NCBI RefSeq assembly: GCF_001594145.1
Contig: NZ_LVCF01000038.1
Span: 62,001-126,000, forward strand
Length of the DNA: 64,000 nucleotides
Reading direction: 5' to 3'
Source of the DNA: Branchiibius sp. NY16-3462-2
GTDB lineage: Bacteria; Actinomycetota; Actinomycetes; Actinomycetales; Dermatophilaceae
Positions 43,624 to 53,059 of this stretch are shown here, in pieces. The notes beneath the pieces are model-generated. The model made no database searches, was not told the origin of the DNA, and worked only from the letters and a program-made list of their open reading frames with translations. The stretch's first letter is position 1. Each line of letters starts with the position of its first letter. A program made the position numbers and the translations under genes.

Positions 43624-44775
43624 TCAGAGGTTCCCCCGGAATGCGCCGGCTTGTAGGGACGCGAACAGCTCGTCGTCAGCAGCCGCTGCGCGTTGTGCTG
43701 CCGTTCGGCTGGCCCTGACCTTGTTGGCTCTCCGCGCGAACTCGCGTTGTCTGCTTGGGTCGGCGCGCGGGATTGGGATGGATTCCAAAATGGTTGAGTC
43801 CAGCTTCTTCGTTCCGTGTGCCGCCGTCGAGACCCGAGCCAGTATCCATTCGGATCGTGCGCGGATTGCTGCGGCCAAGAAGTCGACGTCAACCTCCACA
43901 AGAGGCAACAGCGCCTTGAGATCCTGATTGATCGTTGCCGGCACTCGAAGTGTGGTGACCGGGACTGTGTGGGCGAGGATCATCCCTCGGACCCCGATGG
44001 CAACTGTTCCGGGTGGTAACAGCTTGAGTGGCGTTTGCTGCGTTACCTGCCGCGCAAGGTGGTCCGTCGAATCCCACAAGTCTGGCGCCTTGAGGTCTTT
44101 GGAGCTGAACCAGGGAAGGTCGCCCTCCCAGTATTCTTTGCGTGCCTTCGACGGAGTCGCGCCGCTATAGAACGAGACAACGGCTCCAAGCGATGTCTGT
44201 TCGGCATCGGCTCCGAACATGTCGCGGAAGATTGCTTGGGGGAGGGCGCCGAGGTGGGCCAGGACGTGGCGGCGTTTGGCGCGGAGGGTGTCGACCTGGT
44301 CGAGAATCGCTGCGATCCGCCGCTGCTCGGCGAGCGGTGGCAGTGGGATCTGGAGAGACCGTAAGAACTCGGCCGGTACTCGTCGTTGACCGGCGCTTCC
44401 GGTCATCCTCAGCTCACCAAGATCGCGAATATGGGACTGCCGCAGGAAGTGGAGCAAGTACCGATCGTCGAGTTCTGAGCCCGGCCTGAGAACGTGGAAC
44501 TCGGTGGAGCCAACGCCAATGGCGTGATCCAGGGCGGCTTGGCCGATCTTGCCATTTTCCCAACAGGGCGTGATTTTCGCGGCGAGAACATCGCCGTTGC
44601 GGAAGACGGTATAGCCCTTCGAGACGTCGCCGTAGTAGCGCGTATCCAGTGTGACGGCAGTGGCCGTCGTCGCGTTCAGCTCAGCCATCCCGACGAAGGA
44701 AACAGGCACGTTCGCGGCGATCGAGCTTGGCCGGGGATTGATCTCCGCCACTTTCGAGAGCGCTGCTGTCTTCAC
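43624..44775 (-). CDS. hsdS: Type I restriction-modification specificity subunit (HsdS)
   Basis: DNA-recognition subunit that sets the bipartite target of the complex. The 383 residues contain two target-recognition domains (about 1-150 and 190-345). Each is followed by a conserved helical spacer: LPPLAEQRRIAAILDQVDTL after the first, and IPIPRADPSRQREFARRANK, then VRASRTAAQR, after the second. The full two-domain form suggests an asymmetric bipartite site. GTG at 44775 overlaps the hsdM stop (GTGA). The spacer to hsdR shows no recognisable gene. Confidence 0.93.
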   Translation of the reverse strand: MKTAALSKVAEINPRPSSIAANVPVSFVGMAELNATTATAVTLDTRYYGDVSKGYTVFRNGDVLAAKITPCWENGKIGQAALDHAIGVGSTEFHVLRPGSELDDRYLLHFLRQSHIRDLGELRMTGSAGQRRVPAEFLRSLQIPLPPLAEQRRIAAILDQVDTLRAKRRHVLAHLGALPQAIFRDMFGADAEQTSLGAVVSFYSGATPSKARKEYWEGDLPWFSSKDLKAPDLWDSTDHLARQVTQQTPLKLLPPGTVAIGVRGMILAHTVPVTTLRVPATINQDLKALLPLVEVDVDFLAAAIRARSEWILARVSTAAHGTKKLDSTILESIPIPRADPSRQREFARRANKVRASRTAAQRAAAADDELFASLQAGAFRGNL

Positions 44776-46241
44776 GAGAGCATTGCCTTGAGTTCGGTCA
44801 AGCCTTTGACAATCTCGTCTTCAAGGGTTTCGATGTCGGCGATGATGTCCAGGGGCGCGCGGTGCTCGACCTCGTCGTACTCAATCTCCTTGTACCGGTT
44901 GAGCGAGAGGTCATATCCCTGAGCGACGATCTCAGCCTTGGGCACGAAGAATGACTGCTCGGTGCGGGCCCGATCTGCCTCAGCCCCAAGGTTTTTCCAG
45001 CGGGCGCGAACGTCCGGCAGGTCGTTCGCTTCGACCGGGTTGCGTTTGTCATCGAGCGAGAAGCCGTCGGCGCGCACGTCGTAGAACCACACGTTCTCGG
45101 TTCCGCCGGAGTTGGTCTTGGTGAAGAAGAGAATGGCGGTCGACACCCCGGCGTAGGGGCGGAACACACCGGACGGCAGCTTCACCACGGCCTGAAGCCG
45201 TTGCTCCTCAACGAGAGTTTTGCGCAGACTCTTGTGCGCCGTACTCGATCCGAACAACACACCATCCGGGACGATCACGGCCGCCCGGCCAGCTGGCTTG
45301 AGCACCCGTAGGAAGAGCGCAAGGAAGAGCAGCTCGGTCTTCTTCGTTTTCACTACTCGCTGTAGGTCTTTGGCGGTCGACGCGTAGTCCAGCGATCCGG
45401 CGAACGGCGGGTTGGCCAGGATCAGCGTGAACTCGTCGGCGACGTCGCTGGCGTCCTGCGACAGCGAGTCTCGGTACTGGATGTCGGGGGACTCGATCCC
45501 GTGCATCAACATGTTCATCGACCCGATCCGCAGCATCGTGGAGTCGAAGTCGTACCCGTGAAACATGCTGCGGTGAAAGTGGTTTCGCTGCCTTGCGTCG
45601 AGCAGAGCGTCCGGGTGGGTTTCCCGGATGTACTCGCTGGCGGCAACCAGGAAGCCGGCGGTCCCGCAGGCTGGGTCACAGATTTCGTCCGAGGGCTTCG
45701 GCGCGGTCATCGCCACCATCAGGTTGATGATGTGCCGCGGCGTACGGAACTGGCCGTTCACGCCGGCGGAAGCGAGCTTGGACAGCAGGTACTCGTAGAG
45801 GTCGCCGTTGGTGTCGCGGTCGGCCATCGGGATGTCGTCGAGCATGTCGACAACCCGGGACAGCAGCATCGGGGTGGGGATGGTGAACCGCGCGTCCTTC
45901 ATGTGCTCGCTGTAGGTCGAGCCGTCACCACCGACCCGGGTGCCCAGGTCTCGCAGGAACGGGAAGACGTCATCGGCGATCGTCGAGTACATGACCTCGG
46001 GGGAGTCGTTCTTGAACTGACTCCACCGCAGGTGCTCCTGGCCGGGCAGGAAGACGGGGTCTTGGATCGGTCCGCCGGTGGCGCGGGCCTTCTTCTCCGC
46101 AAGGGTCTGCAGATCGTCCAACCGGCGGATGAACAGCAAGTAGGTGATCTGCTCGATGACCTGCAGCGGGTTGCTGATGCCGCCGGACCAGAACGCATCC
46201 CAGACGCGGTCGATCTTGGACTTGAGCTCACCGGTGATCAC
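44772..46241 (-). CDS. hsdM: Type I restriction-modification methyltransferase subunit (HsdM)
   Basis: N6-adenine DNA methyltransferase that works with HsdS for modification and with HsdR for restriction. The 489-residue protein has the N-terminal HsdM helical domain (SKIDRVWDAFWSGGISNPLQ, YLLFIRRLDDLQ). SAM motif I DPACGTAGFL is at residues 189-198 and catalytic motif IV NPPF at 277-280, so it should be active. GTG at 46241 is used; the ribosome binding site is weak. A 270-bp spacer separates it from the large gene upstream on the same strand and probably contains the hsdMS promoter. Confidence 0.95.
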   Translation of the reverse strand: MITGELKSKIDRVWDAFWSGGISNPLQVIEQITYLLFIRRLDDLQTLAEKKARATGGPIQDPVFLPGQEHLRWSQFKNDSPEVMYSTIADDVFPFLRDLGTRVGGDGSTYSEHMKDARFTIPTPMLLSRVVDMLDDIPMADRDTNGDLYEYLLSKLASAGVNGQFRTPRHIINLMVAMTAPKPSDEICDPACGTAGFLVAASEYIRETHPDALLDARQRNHFHRSMFHGYDFDSTMLRIGSMNMLMHGIESPDIQYRDSLSQDASDVADEFTLILANPPFAGSLDYASTAKDLQRVVKTKKTELLFLALFLRVLKPAGRAAVIVPDGVLFGSSTAHKSLRKTLVEEQRLQAVVKLPSGVFRPYAGVSTAILFFTKTNSGGTENVWFYDVRADGFSLDDKRNPVEANDLPDVRARWKNLGAEADRARTEQSFFVPKAEIVAQGYDLSLNRYKEIEYDEVEHRAPLDIIADIETLEDEIVKGLTELKAMLS

Positions 46242-46511
46242 AGAGGCACTCTAGTGACGGACGGGTGGCTGAGGCCGCTCCCAGGCAAGAAGCGCCACGG
46301 TTGACGCGGAAAGGTAGGTGCGAAGTAGTCGGCGGTGACGGTTGAACCGAGCGTCGCTTAGAAGGCCACGCCGGAGCCCTGGGGGCCGATACTGCCGGGA
46401 AGCTGCGGTGGCTGCGGGATGTGCTGGGTTGGCCCGATGAACCGGGTGTAGCGATCGCTGTCACAGGGATGTTCAAGATGGGATGGTGTCTCATCAGACA
46501 GGTGGTTGACC

Positions 46512-49500
46512 TCATCGGTCTGCCTTAGCTGCTGCTCGGACGCTGAAGCATGGATCCTCTTGTAGAACGGTGAGGATCGCGGTGCGAGCGTCACGGCGCC
46601 TCGCGGCCTCTGGCGCGCCGGTCTGCGATACGACCAACGTGCCCGCCTTCTCGCTGGCTTGGCTCTTGATGAGATGCACTGCCAGAGCTCTACGGACGCG
46701 GACGTCCGCGTCGGCGGCGAGCCGGTAACCGACGGGGTCCGGCTGGGTTGTCTCGGCCCACAGGATGGCACTCAATGATCGCAATGCCCAGTTCTGGCCA
46801 CTAAGGAATCCGACGTCGGGAGCCATGGTGTCGCCCAGGCGCTGTAAGGCTCGGGTTACCCAGACCTCGGAGGCTGCTTCGTCTCCTATCAATCCAAGCG
46901 CAGCGTTCCGTACGCGTTCCTGGTCCTTGCGGGTTCTGGCCAAGGTCGCTGCGAGATGGGCAGCCTCACCGCGGGTGTCCCACCGTCGGTTCATTCGCAC
47001 TGCACCTAAGGGGTGCTGGAAAGGCACATCGATCGCGTCCGCGACAGACTCAGGTGGCGCAATTGCTAGCGTCAGTGCTCGCTCAAAGAACTCGGTCCGG
47101 CGTGCTTTCCCGGTTGGTGGGCGCAGGTTTGAGGCAGCGATCAGGTAGCTGGCGCGGTCTGTCGCCGAGACGCAAGGGTCTGCGGCCCGATCCAGGAGCT
47201 GCTGCAACGAGGCTTCTTGACGGCGCACCGGTAGCGTTCGTACCAGGACCGAGTCAGGAATAGAGCTAGAGCCAGCACCGATTTCGAACACACCAGACGT
47301 GTGGACGAGGGGCTCCTCGAGCCGAGCGCGTGCTTTCTCGACCTTGGCGGTGGACACCTCCTCGGGATTTTCCGAGTCAAGCACCTCCTGAGCCCAGGCC
47401 CGGCCTGCTTCCGCCAGCTCTTCGAGGTGGGGCCGAGCCTGCACAATGCGGTCCGTGACAGCCTCGTAGGTGGTGGTATTTCGGGAAACGTCGGACCTAT
47501 CTAGTAGGTCGACCAAGTGCTTCAGGCCACGCTCGGCGAGTGTGGCGTGGGTGGCGAGGACGCCGGCGACGATCTTTGCCTCATCCTCGTCGTGATAGCG
47601 ATACTGATTTGGTTCGACTGGGGACTGAGCCTCGAAGTAGGTCAGTACCTCATCCGCCTGTTCGTTGCTGAGACGTTCCGAGATACCAGCAAGGGCAGCG
47701 ATCGCACCAAGGTAGCGCGAGCCGCGGAAGCCTGATAGGTCGATCAGAGTGTTCTTTCTGGCGCTCCTAAGCTCGGACAGCGCGTGGTCGCCGACGGCGG
47801 GGACCATGTCGTCGGGGATGAGGTCGGCCTGCGCGGTGATGAGCCGGTAGGCGGCACCTACGATCCACCATGGTTTGGCGTCGAGGTGCGGTGTTACGTC
47901 GAGGAACGGAGTTGCCTGGTCTGCTCCGAGTCGCTCAAGAGCCTTGGTCTCGCCTGCGAGTACTAGGTGGTTCGCAGCCATCAGGAGTTCTCCGGATGTT
48001 ACGAGGACGTCGGCGAGGAGCCGTCGCGCTCGCCGTTCTCCTTCCCAGTCGCTCAAAGTGGCAGTGTCCCGAAGGGCACGTTGTGCGGAGATGGCGGCTG
48101 ATCGAAGTTGGTCGTCAGCCAGTCGGCCGTAGGCGTACTCGAGCGCATCCTCGTCCCGTGTTAGCACAGTCGGGTCGGGCCCGTGTGCCGACAGCGCTGT
48201 CTGTACGGGAAGCAGATCATCAGCGGTGAAGGGTTGCCATCGTATTCGGAAAGCGCGACGGCTAAGGGTCCATCTCGAGGCGTCAGTCCAGCGTTCTGCC
48301 AGGCACGCGTCGCCTGCTGCTTCATCCCACGAGGCATCTGCCTCGGCGAACTTCTGGTTGAGTGCAAGATGGCGTGCGTATCGCGCTTTGACCAGGCCGC
48401 CGAGATCGTAGCCAAGTCTAATAGCGCGGGCATCGCCGAGGATTGGTGCCCATTTGCCGGAGCCCTCGGCGGCGAGGATCCGTAGGCGCACCCGCAGCTT
48501 GGTGTTCTCGTCCGTGGTGGGGACAGCTGCTGCGATATTGCGTAAGCGGGTGGCGTTCTTCTTAAGCCACTCGTAGTCACCACCTGCCAATGCGGTCTCG
48601 GCTGCAAGGGCTCCTAGGCGAGCGCGGTCAAGGACGTCTCCCACAAGCAAGTCGGCGAGGTTGGGAACGGATGCAAGGGGGTTGACGTACAGATTGATTG
48701 CGCGCTCGGCGACTGCCTTGTGGTCGCGCACCGACTTGTTATGGACTTGTTTGGCAACGCTGCTGATTTCGCGGCTCGCTGTGCTCGCTGCGGTCGTGTG
48801 TCCATGATCGAGGGCGATCCATAGTTTGTTGAGCCACCTTCTGGCGGCTTCGGTGCCTCGCCCAGCAGTAACTAGGAGCGTAGCGCGGAGAACCTCGTGC
48901 TGTGCTGCGTGGCCAGCGAACCCGGCGTCGGTTAGTCCCTCTTGTGCTTCTTCGACCAACTTTAAAGCGGCCGCAGGATCGGATACCGACTGTGCTTGTG
49001 CTCGGGCAATCTTCTCTCCAGCACCAGTGGTCACCTCAGGAGTGCGGGCGATAGCCTCACGTACGACAACCACGTCGCGTCTGGGCACGGTACGGGACCC
49101 GATGGTGAACTGGGAACAGAAGATCTCGGCAATGTCTTTCCCGAAGTACTCGATGACGATATGGGGGGCACCCTTGAGCTTGTATGAAAGCTCACGCATG
49201 TCCCACAGTTCGAGCTGAATTGGTTGGAGTTCCTTCTCCAGCTCTCTAAATCGGTCGAGAGCCTGGGTGCTTCGAATCTCGCGGGCGACTCCAATGATGA
49301 AGCGAGATACATTGAAAGGACGCTCGGTCTTGCGAAACGCATCGACGGCGGCGCTGATCTTTACGGGTCCAAACTGCTTTACGCGTTTGCTCTGCAATGC
49401 TACACCCGAACCGTCTGCTGCCACGGCGATAAGATCGAGCCCCCTTTGGGCCTGGCCTGGCTCGCCGTAAAACTGAGCGTGCCGTAGGCCCTCGACATCC

Positions 49501-49667
49501 CGAAGAACCCGCCACTGCAGGCTCTCGAAATCGGCCCAGGTCAAGGCATTGAATGGAAGCACTTCCATTTGGCCGCCGTGATGCGCTACTGCGGGAATAG
49601 TGCTTGCACCACGTTCGAGGTTCGAATCGACTCCCACCGGCCGCCAGGCCGAGATGCCTCTTGCCAC
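46512..49667 (-). CDS. Mrr-like nuclease fused to a large helical-repeat protein, likely defence effector
   Basis: I do not recognise this 1051-residue protein as a named system. Residues about 35-180 look like an Mrr-type PD-(D/E)XK nuclease: Glu48 in the first helix (WADFESLQWRVL), Asp78 in QRGLDLIAVA and Gln92-x-Lys94 in VALQSKRV, the QxK variant used by Mrr relatives. The rest (about 215-1050) is almost wholly helical, with TPR/HEAT-like pairs such as ALKLVEEAQEGLTDAGF and a final HEAT-like run LAADADVRVRRALAVHLI. No Walker A motif or membrane helix is seen. GTG at 49667 has AGGAG six bases upstream; an internal ATG at 49568 begins directly at the nuclease domain. It lies directly upstream of hsdMSR on the same strand. 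Confidence 0.7.
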   Translation of the reverse strand: MARGISAWRPVGVDSNLERGASTIPAVAHHGGQMEVLPFNALTWADFESLQWRVLRDVEGLRHAQFYGEPGQAQRGLDLIAVAADGSGVALQSKRVKQFGPVKISAAVDAFRKTERPFNVSRFIIGVAREIRSTQALDRFRELEKELQPIQLELWDMRELSYKLKGAPHIVIEYFGKDIAEIFCSQFTIGSRTVPRRDVVVVREAIARTPEVTTGAGEKIARAQAQSVSDPAAALKLVEEAQEGLTDAGFAGHAAQHEVLRATLLVTAGRGTEAARRWLNKLWIALDHGHTTAASTASREISSVAKQVHNKSVRDHKAVAERAINLYVNPLASVPNLADLLVGDVLDRARLGALAAETALAGGDYEWLKKNATRLRNIAAAVPTTDENTKLRVRLRILAAEGSGKWAPILGDARAIRLGYDLGGLVKARYARHLALNQKFAEADASWDEAAGDACLAERWTDASRWTLSRRAFRIRWQPFTADDLLPVQTALSAHGPDPTVLTRDEDALEYAYGRLADDQLRSAAISAQRALRDTATLSDWEGERRARRLLADVLVTSGELLMAANHLVLAGETKALERLGADQATPFLDVTPHLDAKPWWIVGAAYRLITAQADLIPDDMVPAVGDHALSELRSARKNTLIDLSGFRGSRYLGAIAALAGISERLSNEQADEVLTYFEAQSPVEPNQYRYHDEDEAKIVAGVLATHATLAERGLKHLVDLLDRSDVSRNTTTYEAVTDRIVQARPHLEELAEAGRAWAQEVLDSENPEEVSTAKVEKARARLEEPLVHTSGVFEIGAGSSSIPDSVLVRTLPVRRQEASLQQLLDRAADPCVSATDRASYLIAASNLRPPTGKARRTEFFERALTLAIAPPESVADAIDVPFQHPLGAVRMNRRWDTRGEAAHLAATLARTRKDQERVRNAALGLIGDEAASEVWVTRALQRLGDTMAPDVGFLSGQNWALRSLSAILWAETTQPDPVGYRLAADADVRVRRALAVHLIKSQASEKAGTLVVSQTGAPEAARRRDARTAILTVLQEDPCFSVRAAAKADR

Positions 49668-49706
49668 AACAAACTCCTACTCTGCCTCCGGTGCTGGAGG
49701 TTCTCT

Positions 49707-49744
49707 ATTCGATTGGTCCATCGTCATTCGATTGGTCCATCGTC
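49707..49744 (-). repeat. Two abutting 19-bp direct repeats before the nuclease-repeat gene
   Basis: The sequence gacgatggaccaatcgaat (- strand) occurs twice with no spacer (49726-49744 and 49707-49725). The pair ends 40 bases before the GTG start and overlaps the place where a promoter would lie; GAATAG at the downstream edge could serve as a -10 element. Exact tandem operator-like repeats point to a dedicated regulator, but none is encoded next to it. Confidence 0.75.
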
Positions 49745-50156
49745 GCGCTTGCCGTGCGCGTGGCAGTTGGGCGGGGCGGTAGTGGTCGGTGACGATGCGC
49801 CGACACGCTCACCGAGGGTAGTCCCAGCGGAACTTGGTTTGCAGCGCGTCTGAGCGGCGGGGGAACCACATCTGTCTCGTTGCGGTGGCCAGGCGCTGGC
49901 CGCCGGCAACTGGTAACGGCCGAACACGGAGCGACGGCCTAGCCACACCGCGTCGCGGTCTTGCGGAGTGGACGGACGGCCGACATGGGCGTGGGAAGAT
50001 CCGCGCTCCACGGCGCAACATCATGAACTGCTTCGGCTCAAAGCCGAGAAGTAGGGATTGCTGCGGAAGCTCCCTCGGTGGAGTCCAGGAACAGTCTTGT
50101 AGTCCTGCGCGCCATTGCCCTGCTTTACCGGCCGACGCGTTTGCAGCCTGGCGACA

Positions 50157-50218
50157 CAAAAAGAAACGGCGACTGACGCTGGAAGACGTCCAAAGGACGT
50201 CTCGCAGGCCAGTCGCCG
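50157..50218 (-). terminator. Rho-independent terminator of glnA
   Basis: On the - strand an outer 9-bp stem (CGGCGACTG at 50210-50218 with CAGTCGCCG at 50167-50175) encloses an inner perfect 8-bp stem (AGACGTCC/GGACGTCT, 50184-50202, loop TTT). The run TTTCTTTTTG follows. This is a classic intrinsic terminator, about 220 bases after the glnA stop. Confidence 0.8.
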
Positions 50219-50250
50219 GTTCCGGCAACTACTGACAGGGGATCGAGACC

Positions 50251-50440
50251 CTCAGTGAGGCAGTCGTAATTACCGACGACTGCTTTGCGGGGCCCGGCTT
50301 CGGCCGCCGGTTCGGCTAGCGCCTCACCGACAACCTCCGCCTCACTCCTCAGCAGTCGTACCTTTGACGACGCTGACTTCGTGCTCGCGCTTCGGCGCCG
50401 ACTCCGCTTCGCTCCGTCGACACCTTCGCGCTCACCCTCG

Positions 50441-50452
<12 letters not shown>
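50251..50452. repeat. Repeated copies of the glnA 3'-end motif
   Basis: The last bases of glnA, TCAGCAGTCGTA on the + strand (50441-50452), recur exactly at 50349-50360, and a shorter GCAGTCGT at 50260-50267 is followed by its inverted copy ACGACTGC (50276-50283). Each direct copy is preceded by CTCA-rich sequence. The inverted pair could form an 8-bp hairpin in the 3' untranslated part of the glnA message. Confidence 0.6.
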
Positions 50453-51865
<1,413 letters not shown>

Positions 51866-51935
51866 GGAACCTCCATTGGCTGGATGTGGCACGAACGAGT
51901 CCATCCGCACCTTGCCCCGACCCTACGTGGGGGCG

Positions 51936-51973
51936 ATTTCTCGTCAATCACTCGCACGTTTCACCCGTGTTAC
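51936..51973 (-). promoter_or_regulatory. GlnR operator, four half-sites
   Basis: Read on the - strand: GTAAC-n6-GAAAC-n6-GTGAT-n6-GAAAT, with exactly six bases between every element. This matches the actinobacterial GlnR consensus (gTnAC-n6-GaAAc, tandem). It sits upstream of glnA and also faces the divergent RDD-family gene. Confidence 0.88.
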
Positions 51974-52087
51974 GTCCCGCTGGGCGAGCGGTGAACCTGG
52001 CGAATGGGCAGGTCACAGGCACCTTCGGTGGCGTACGGCGAGTGGAACGTCCGCGCCTATCCTGCCCCCACGACGTACGCTCATGTG

Positions 52088-52549
52088 GTGGTCGACCGCA
52101 AAGATCTCGGATCGTGGCTGGGTGGCACGGTTCCCGACGCCGAGCGCCCCGACTGGCCCGGGCAGCGCCTCGGTCTGCCGCGCGAAGGCGCGGGCTCCAT
52201 GGCGCCGCTCGGTCGCCGGATCGGTGCCCTCTTCATCGACTGGGTGGTGTGCTCCCTGATCGCCGCCGCGTTCCTGGGCTACCGCTGGGGTGGGCACTCC
52301 GGCTCGTTCAGTCCACTCCTGGTGTTCGTGCTCGAGAACGTCGTGCTGGTGAGCCTGTTGGGTACGACGATCGGGCACCGCCTGCTCGGACTGCACGTGC
52401 AGCGGATGGACGGCTCCGTGCCCGGTCCGGCCGGTGGCACCATCCGCAGCCTGCTGCTGGCGCTGGTGATCCCGGCAGTCATCTGGGACAGCGACGGTCG
52501 CGGTATGCACGACAAAGCGGCTGGCACGATCATCGTCCGAAGCCGCTGA
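52088..52549 (+). CDS. RDD-family membrane protein
   Basis: Small membrane protein of about 153 residues with the RDD domain: PLGRRIGALFIDWVVCSLIA carries the first Arg-Asp pair, and the second helix pair includes LLGTTIGHRLLGLHVQRMDG. The family is often involved in transport or in stress responses; its role beside glnA is unknown. The start is uncertain: adjacent GTG codons at 52085 and 52088 precede VDRKDLGSWL, the usual beginning in actinobacteria, with no ribosome binding site. In M. tuberculosis an RDD gene also sits next to glnA1. Confidence 0.85.
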   Translation: MVDRKDLGSWLGGTVPDAERPDWPGQRLGLPREGAGSMAPLGRRIGALFIDWVVCSLIAAAFLGYRWGGHSGSFSPLLVFVLENVVLVSLLGTTIGHRLLGLHVQRMDGSVPGPAGGTIRSLLLALVIPAVIWDSDGRGMHDKAAGTIIVRSR

Positions 52550-52573
52550 CGCTCTGGCCGAGGAGCCGCACTG

Positions 52574-53047
52574 ATGGGTCACTTCATCGTGGTCATCGCC
52601 CAGACCATCGTGCTGCCACTGGTGAGCGGGACCATCCAGTTAGCAACCGCCGGCGGGGACGCGGTCCTTGTCTACGGGAAGTGGTGGGTCTTCTGGGGCG
52701 TCGGCACCCGGCTGTTGCTGGCCGGCCTGGCGCAGGTGTCCGGGAAGGGCCCGACCGCCGACATCCTGGGTTCCGACCAGGCCAGCGTCCAGGAGATGCA
52801 ACTGACGCGCGAACTCGGCACCGCCAACATCGGGATGGGGGTCGCGGGCTGTCTGGCCCTGCACTCCGACTGGGCGGTGCCGGCCGGGCTCGCCGGTGGG
52901 GTGTTCCTGTTGCTGGCCGGTCTGATGCACCTGCCGAAGAAGGGCAAGAACGCCCAGGAGCAGGTGGCGACGTGGACCGACCTCATCGTCGGCGCAGCGG
53001 TTCTCGTGCTGGCCGTTTACGTGCTGGTGCAACACCTCAGCAGTTGA
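52574..53047 (+). CDS. Four-helix membrane protein (DUF6790-like)
   Basis: A 157-residue protein with four hydrophobic helices (IVVIAQTIVLPLVSGTIQLA, WVFWGVGTRLLLAGLAQV, ANIGMGVAGCLALHSDW, DLIVGAAVLVLAVYVLVQ) and the segment LTRELGTANIGMGV, which is typical of DUF6790/DUF4345-type proteins. The function is unknown. It follows the RDD gene after 24 bases on the same strand and converges with the PTS gene. It is not part of the RDD-DUF4191 neighbourhood I know from mycobacteria. Confidence 0.6.
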   Translation: MGHFIVVIAQTIVLPLVSGTIQLATAGGDAVLVYGKWWVFWGVGTRLLLAGLAQVSGKGPTADILGSDQASVQEMQLTRELGTANIGMGVAGCLALHSDWAVPAGLAGGVFLLLAGLMHLPKKGKNAQEQVATWTDLIVGAAVLVLAVYVLVQHLSS

Positions 53048-53059
53048 CGCGGTAGGTGC

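Larger units (their letters stand above)
49668..50440. other. 773-bp spacer between the defence island and glnA
   Basis: No protein gene is supported. Reading leftward from glnA it holds three partial copies of the glnA 3'-end motif (50251-50360), the glnA terminator (50157-50218), about 400 bp without a recognisable signal, then the promoter region of the nuclease-repeat gene with two abutting 19-bp repeats (49707-49744). A small inverted repeat CCTCC/GGAGG (49685-49700) lies in its leader. Open frames of about 130 residues exist on both strands but have odd composition and no family match. Confidence 0.6.

Noticed and set aside
49613..49647. tRNA-like 3' end (GGTTCGAATC followed by an acceptor-like stretch ending GCCGCCA)
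   Set aside because: The T-stem does not pair properly and the matching 5' acceptor strand is missing; the segment lies in the coding start of the nuclease-repeat gene. It is probably chance, although it resembles an island attachment site.
49809..50235. Open frames of about 130-140 residues on both strands between the island and glnA
   Set aside because: They overlap each other and the glnA terminator, have unusual Arg/Pro/Cys-rich composition and no recognisable domain or ribosome binding site.
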